Position numbers and translations under genes: made by a program. Source: Thermoplasmata archaeon (GTDB lineage: Archaea; Thermoplasmatota; Thermoplasmata; Lutacidiplasmatales; UBA184). Taken from it: a stretch of 17,195 nt of DNA. A model generated the notes under the pieces. It was not told where the DNA came from. It searched no databases and saw only the letters and a list, made by a program, of their open reading frames with translations. Shown in pieces: positions 14,056 through 17,195 of the stretch. The stretch covers positions 1 to 17,195 of the forward strand of contig JAJZGO010000027.1 in assembly GCA_021798415.1 (NCBI GenBank), written 5' to 3'. Each line of letters opens with the position of its first letter. The first letter of the stretch is position 1.

Positions 14056-16008
14056 TCAGGGGTCGGCGGGCGGTCGGGCCGTCTCGTCGGCCTCCGCGGT
14101 CTCCGGGCTCCCCGCGTGCGCCGTGACCCGGGCCGCCACGCCCCGCGACATCTGGGCCATCTCGTGCGGCGCGAGCACGAGACGTCCCACGCCGAGGAGA
14201 GCGTCGGACCGGTCGACCAGCAGCGCCGACATCCCCGGGACGAGCGAGGGGTCGGCGTGCACGACGAACCGGGCGAAGAGGCTTCGGCCGCCGCGAACGA
14301 ACGGGACCGCGTCGTCCGCGACGACGAGTCGGTGACGGGTCGCCTCGAGGTGTCCGACCAGTCGCTCCGCACCCCGGTAGTTCGGGCGGGCGACCGAGTC
14401 GGTGCCGACGTGGAACAAGACGGTGCCCGCCCGGTCCTCGAGCGTTCGGAGTCGCCCCGTGCGACGGGATCGCTCCCCGACCAGCGACGGGGCCATCCCG
14501 GCCGCGACCTCGGGGCCGTACTGCCAGTCGAGGAGGGAACGGACCTGGCGACGCGTCCAGTCGTCGGCCCAGTCGCGAGCGAGGTCGAAGTTGTCGGCAA
14601 GCTCCCGCGCCGCGTCCTCGGCGATCGCCGACGGGGGCCGGTGGCGGGGCGGGTTCGAGAATTCCTCGATCCCGAGATACGGGCCGATCGGATAGAGCTC
14701 GGTCAGCTCGAGCGGCACCGGGCCGAGCGGCGTCGGTGTCTCCCAGGCGATCTCGACGCCCGAGCGGTCGGACGCCGGCACGCGCGCGAGGTACTCGGGG
14801 CGGAGGGGGATCCGGGAGAGCGGCCTCCACGGCCCCGCGCGGCGCGCGGCGTACTCTCGGACCCGGGCCCGGAATCGGACGACCACGGGACGCTCCCGGC
14901 TGTCGGGGCCGGTTTCGCGGAACGCCCGACGGCTCTCGGGCTCGGTCGGCCAGAAGACCTCCGGATGGCGCCGCGCCTCCTCGAGGCCGGCCCGCATCGC
15001 CGGGTGCGCCGTGGCCCGTCGCTCGGCGAGCTCCCAGAGGGTGCCCTCGCGAATCGCCCGCCGCACCCTCCCGACCTCCTCGACCGACGCGAGCAGGTTG
15101 TGGAAAGCGATCCGCCGCTCCCGCTCCTCGGCCGGGCGGCGCGCGACCTCGGTGAGCGGCATCTCCCCGCACAAAAAGCAGTGGCAGACCGCGTCGCGAA
15201 GGTCGTCGATCGGCACCGTTCCCTCGGGAAAGAGGAGGCTTCCCCGGCGGGCGAACTTGTGGTACGCCGACGAGTCGAACAGGTCGACCCCGAAAAGCGC
15301 CGCGAGCGCGAACGTCATCGGGTGGCCGGTCCCGAAGAGGTGGACCGCGGAGCCGGAGCCGAGGAACGGGCGCGCGGCCGCGATCTCGCGGACGAGCTCG
15401 GGGAACCGGTACTGTTCCATCAAGGGAACGACGCCGCCGACCGCGAGGACGTCACCGAGAGCGCTCGCGGAGGCCGCGCTGCGGGCGCGCAGGTCGGCGT
15501 GCGCGCCCCCCTGGACGGGCACCGCGAGCAGGCCGTCGCGGGCGGAGCGAGCATGGCGAGCCCGCTCGAGGGTCGATGCGAGGGCCTCGGCGGCGGCGTC
15601 GTGCGGCGTTTCGGGCTCCGTGAAGATGTCGAGAACGGTGGCGATGTCGGAACCGATCCGGCCCTGGAACGCGATGATCTCTTCGGGTCCGACCTCGACC
15701 GAGCCGTACGCGTGCTGCTGGAAAGCACCGGAGTCGGTCATCACGGGCCCGTCGAACCGGAGGAGGCCGTGAACCCCCTCGGCCTCGGCGACCGCCCTCA
15801 GGGGTGGGGTTCTCCAGATGATGTACGACGAAGTGATGACCGCCCGGACCCCGAGCCGCCGGCGCATCTCGAGCGGGGGCACGGGCTGCCGTTCGGGGTC
15901 CGGATGGACGACCGGGAGGAGTGCGGGCGTCTCGATCGGTCCGTGGGGAGTGTCGAACCGGCCGAGGCGCGCGAGTCCGTCCCGCTCGAGCACCTCGAAG
16001 TTGCCCAT
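14056..16008 (-). CDS. tgtA: Archaeosine tRNA-guanine transglycosylase with C-terminal PUA domain
   Basis: This 650 aa enzyme exchanges guanine 15 in the tRNA D-loop for preQ0, the first tRNA-bound step to archaeosine. The TIM-barrel domain (about 1-310) contains MTDSGAFQ with catalytic Asp92. GVDLFDSSAY holds Asp242, which aligns with the family's nucleophile, and VGGVVPLM (190-197) lines the pocket. The zinc site is CHCFLC (Cys275, Cys277, Cys280) with His303. Archaeal-specific C-terminal domains follow, ending in a PUA domain at about 570-633. Overall length is typical for the archaeal two-part enzyme. ATG 16008 lies 26 bases after a TATA-like dyad. The gene appears monocistronic. Confidence 0.95.
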   Translation of the reverse strand: MGNFEVLERDGLARLGRFDTPHGPIETPALLPVVHPDPERQPVPPLEMRRRLGVRAVITSSYIIWRTPPLRAVAEAEGVHGLLRFDGPVMTDSGAFQQHAYGSVEVGPEEIIAFQGRIGSDIATVLDIFTEPETPHDAAAEALASTLERARHARSARDGLLAVPVQGGAHADLRARSAASASALGDVLAVGGVVPLMEQYRFPELVREIAAARPFLGSGSAVHLFGTGHPMTFALAALFGVDLFDSSAYHKFARRGSLLFPEGTVPIDDLRDAVCHCFLCGEMPLTEVARRPAEERERRIAFHNLLASVEEVGRVRRAIREGTLWELAERRATAHPAMRAGLEEARRHPEVFWPTEPESRRAFRETGPDSRERPVVVRFRARVREYAARRAGPWRPLSRIPLRPEYLARVPASDRSGVEIAWETPTPLGPVPLELTELYPIGPYLGIEEFSNPPRHRPPSAIAEDAARELADNFDLARDWADDWTRRQVRSLLDWQYGPEVAAGMAPSLVGERSRRTGRLRTLEDRAGTVLFHVGTDSVARPNYRGAERLVGHLEATRHRLVVADDAVPFVRGGRSLFARFVVHADPSLVPGMSALLVDRSDALLGVGRLVLAPHEMAQMSRGVAARVTAHAGSPETAEADETARPPADP

Positions 16009-16027
16009 CGGTCCGGCGACCCGCGGG

Positions 16028-16040
16028 AGAGATTATCTCT
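16028..16040. promoter_or_regulatory. TATA-like element of tgtA inside a 13-base inverted repeat
   Basis: AGAGAT and ATCTCT flank one base. On the minus strand the centre reads GATAAT, 26 bases before the tgtA ATG. The dyad covers the presumed TBP site, so a regulator bound here would block initiation. No regulator is known from the window. The rest of the 152-base gap up to 16160 shows nothing I can support. Confidence 0.4.
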
Positions 16041-16160
16041 TTCGTAGCGGCGCCGGGACCGGCCGCGGCCCAAAGGGCACGTCGGCCGGCTCTCGCGATG
16101 CGCCACCGCACAGGAGAGCACGGGCGATCGACACCCCGGACCCGTCGGGCGCCCGAAGCC

Positions 16161-16883
16161 TCAGCGAGGCGACAACGGCCGGGGCCGGGACGGCGATGGC
16201 TCCGAGTACGACGCCCGGATCCGTTCGAGAAGCCCGACGAACATCGCGTGGGTGAGCTTCCCCGTGTTCGTGTTCTGGGGACTCGGGTGGTACGATGCCC
16301 AGAGGAGCGGGCGTCCGGGACCGAGAGGCGCGCACGCCCCGTGAGCGAACGGCGTCGACGGGCGCTCGACCCCGTAGACGGTCGGCACGACGTCCCGGAG
16401 GGCGTCCCAGGCGAACCCGCCGAGCGCCAGGATCGCCCGCGCGTTCGTGAGCAGGTGCAGCTCTCGGTCGAGGTACGGCGTGCAGTTCGACCGCTCGGAG
16501 GGGTTCGGCCGGTTGTCGGGTGGGGCGCACCGGACCGCCGCCGTCAGGTAGAGGTCCGTGTAGCGGAGCCCGTCGCCGCGGTGGGTGGAGGTCGGCTGGT
16601 TCGCCAGCCCCGCGGCATGGAACCCGCGGACGAGGAACGCCGCCGAGCGGTCACCGGTAAAGACCCGTCCCGTCCGGTTCGACCCGTGCGCCGCGGGAGC
16701 GAGTCCGACGGCGACGAGACGGGCGGACGGGTCGCCGAATCCGGGGACACCGCGTCCCCAGTAGGTCTCGGCGCGGAACTCCCGCTTCTTCTCCACGGCG
16801 ACCCGCTCGCGGTACCGGACGAGCCGCGGGCACCGGACGCAGGCGACGACCTCGCGGCGCAGCCGGTCGAACGAGTCGTCCAC
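16161..16883 (-). CDS. Family 5 (UDGb-type) uracil-DNA glycosylase with 4Fe-4S cluster
   Basis: The motif GLAPAAHGSNRTGRVFTGD (60-78) and the HPSPQNTNTGKLT motif (199-211) identify the family 5 uracil-DNA glycosylases, which excise uracil and other deaminated bases from double-stranded DNA. Cys15, Cys18, Cys119 and Cys134 are the four cluster ligands. The frame extends upstream to GTG 16940 (259 aa), but I prefer GTG 16883 (240 aa). It gives the usual short lead before the first CxxC, and the TATA-like element at 16957-16963 is too close to 16940 to be its promoter. The Pro/Ser/Arg-rich last 15 residues look dispensable. The gene stands alone, next to an insertion-sequence end. Confidence 0.9.
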   Translation of the reverse strand: MDDSFDRLRREVVACVRCPRLVRYRERVAVEKKREFRAETYWGRGVPGFGDPSARLVAVGLAPAAHGSNRTGRVFTGDRSAAFLVRGFHAAGLANQPTSTHRGDGLRYTDLYLTAAVRCAPPDNRPNPSERSNCTPYLDRELHLLTNARAILALGGFAWDALRDVVPTVYGVERPSTPFAHGACAPLGPGRPLLWASYHPSPQNTNTGKLTHAMFVGLLERIRASYSEPSPSRPRPLSPR

Positions 16884-16955
16884 GGGCGTCCGTAGGACTT
16901 CGGGGTTATGATGTCCCCGAACCGCCTCTTCGGTGGTCACCGGACGTGACCAACC

Positions 16956-16963
16956 CCTATAGG
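16956..16963 (-). promoter_or_regulatory. Symmetric TATA-like element between the glycosylase gene and the insertion sequence
   Basis: CCTATAGG is self-complementary, so it could serve either strand. On the minus strand it predicts a transcript start near 16933, which supports the internal GTG 16883 start of the glycosylase. On the plus strand it would start near 16987, at the insertion-sequence end. Confidence 0.4.
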
Positions 16964-17007
16964 TGTCCCCGCCCTAGAGCTCTCGGATGACGATGCCGGC
17001 GAGCGCA

Positions 17008-17031
17008 AGCCCCCCAACTCGTTGGGGGGTT
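17008..17031 (+). repeat. Subterminal hairpin of the insertion sequence
   Basis: CCCCCCAA (17010-17017) pairs with TTGGGGGG (17022-17029) around a CTCG loop. A G-U and an A-U pair extend the stem to ten base pairs. It is the strongest hairpin I noticed in the non-coding DNA of the window. It lies about 50 bases before the tnpB start, as expected for the transposase-recognised left-end hairpin; it would also stop read-through transcription. Confidence 0.75.
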
Positions 17032-17038
17032 AGCGAGC

Positions 17039-17048
17039 CCGTAATAGG
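17039..17048 (+). promoter_or_regulatory. TATA-like promoter of tnpB
   Basis: CCGTAATAGG, between the hairpin and the coding region, is centred about 36 bases before ATG 17080. It implies a leader of about ten bases. Called on position only. Confidence 0.35.
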
Positions 17049-17079
17049 GTCCCCCTCCATTCCGGGATCGCTACCTCCG

Positions 17080-17195
17080 ATGTATCAGCCGAGCAAGTAC
17101 CGCCTCTACCCGTTCCCCGACCAGAAACGGGAACTCGCACGACAGTTCGAGGAGCTGCGGTTCCTGTGGAACTACGCGCTCGAACGACGTCGCGA
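17080..17195 (+). CDS. tnpB: TnpB RNA-guided endonuclease of an IS200/IS605-type element (first 38 codons)
   Basis: Only the N-terminus is visible, running off the right edge. KYRLYPFPDQKREL (6-19) and LRFLWNYALERRR (26-38) match the N-terminal helix-turn-helix region of the OrfB/TnpB family. There the pattern is a basic start, RLYPTxEQ, and a WNxAL segment. Full proteins are about 370-430 aa with a RuvC-like nuclease domain and a zinc ribbon, which cannot be checked here. TnpB uses an RNA derived from the element's right end to cut DNA and keep the element in place. The frame is open back to ATG 16987, through the hairpin, but ATG 17080 matches the family N-terminus. Confidence 0.8.
   Translation, partial: MYQPSKYRLYPFPDQKRELARQFEELRFLWNYALERRR

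Larger units (their letters stand above)
16985..17195 (+). mobile_element. Left end of an IS200/IS605-type (IS1341-like) insertion sequence, cut by the window edge
   Basis: The evidence is a strong hairpin followed closely by the N-terminus of a TnpB. Elements of this group have subterminal hairpins recognised by a Y1 transposase and no inverted repeats or target duplication. No tnpA lies in the visible part. The outer boundary is approximate, because I cannot identify the cleavage tetranucleotide without the other end or an empty site. Confidence 0.65.

Noticed and set aside
14116..16047. A 643-codon plus-strand frame opposite tgtA
   Set aside because: Antisense shadow of a gene with complete catalytic and zinc residues; the translation is Glu/Arg/Gly-rich and unrecognisable.
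16041..16160. Possible small RNA or tRNA in the gap between tgtA and the glycosylase gene
   Set aside because: I looked for a T-arm, a cloverleaf and a terminator on both strands and found only short GC-rich matches with no convincing pairing.
16987..17079. N-terminal extension of TnpB from ATG 16987
   Set aside because: The frame is open, but the extension would be encoded by the transposon hairpin and promoter, and ATG 17080 matches where the family begins.

Overview
The window is G+C-rich throughout and almost fully coding. Its gene content is archaeal: an archaeosine tRNA-guanine transglycosylase with a PUA tail, a geranylgeranyl reductase-family enzyme, Kae1, a family 5 uracil-DNA glycosylase, and TATA-type promoters close to start codons. 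A high-GC lineage of Thermoplasmatota (Euryarchaeota) is my best guess. That placement is inference, because no rRNA gene is present. I count 15 protein genes, two of them cut by the window edges. I found no tRNA, rRNA or CRISPR array, and no gap longer than about 170 bases without a gene.

Layout. Bases 1-793 (minus) hold the N-terminal two-thirds of S-adenosylhomocysteine hydrolase. Bases 870-4148 (minus) encode a large membrane-anchored surface protein whose cytoplasmic tail carries three zinc ribbons. Bases 4265-9293 (minus) form a four-gene operon: cystathionine beta-synthase with a CBS-domain pair, a cystathionine gamma-synthase/lyase, cysteinyl-tRNA synthetase and an MDR-family oxidoreductase. 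From 9460 to 11477 (plus), divergent from that operon, lie a BlaI-type repressor, an M48-type membrane metalloprotease and an exported, membrane-anchored protein. Their promoter region contains a perfect 14-base palindrome. Bases 11435-13700 (minus) hold kae1 followed by a geranylgeranyl reductase-family gene, whose end overlaps the exported-protein gene tail to tail. Bases 13753-16883 (minus) hold a small unknown protein, tgtA and a family 5 uracil-DNA glycosylase. From about 16985 to the right edge (plus) is the left end of an IS200/IS605-type element, with a strong hairpin and the first 38 codons of tnpB.

How the genes fit together. The enzymes on the left half trace the reverse transsulfuration route. 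S-adenosylhomocysteine is split to homocysteine, homocysteine and serine give cystathionine, cystathionine gives cysteine, and cysteine is charged onto tRNA by CysRS. The last three steps share one operon. The right half is rich in tRNA modification (t6A by Kae1, archaeosine by TgtA). The BlaI/M48 pair looks like a reduced BlaR1-BlaI protease-repressor switch, and it and the zinc-ribbon surface protein are the least familiar parts of the window.

First genes of transcription units mostly have a TATA-like element 25-32 bases before the start codon, which suggests leaderless mRNAs. Several genes inside operons instead have clear Shine-Dalgarno sequences.
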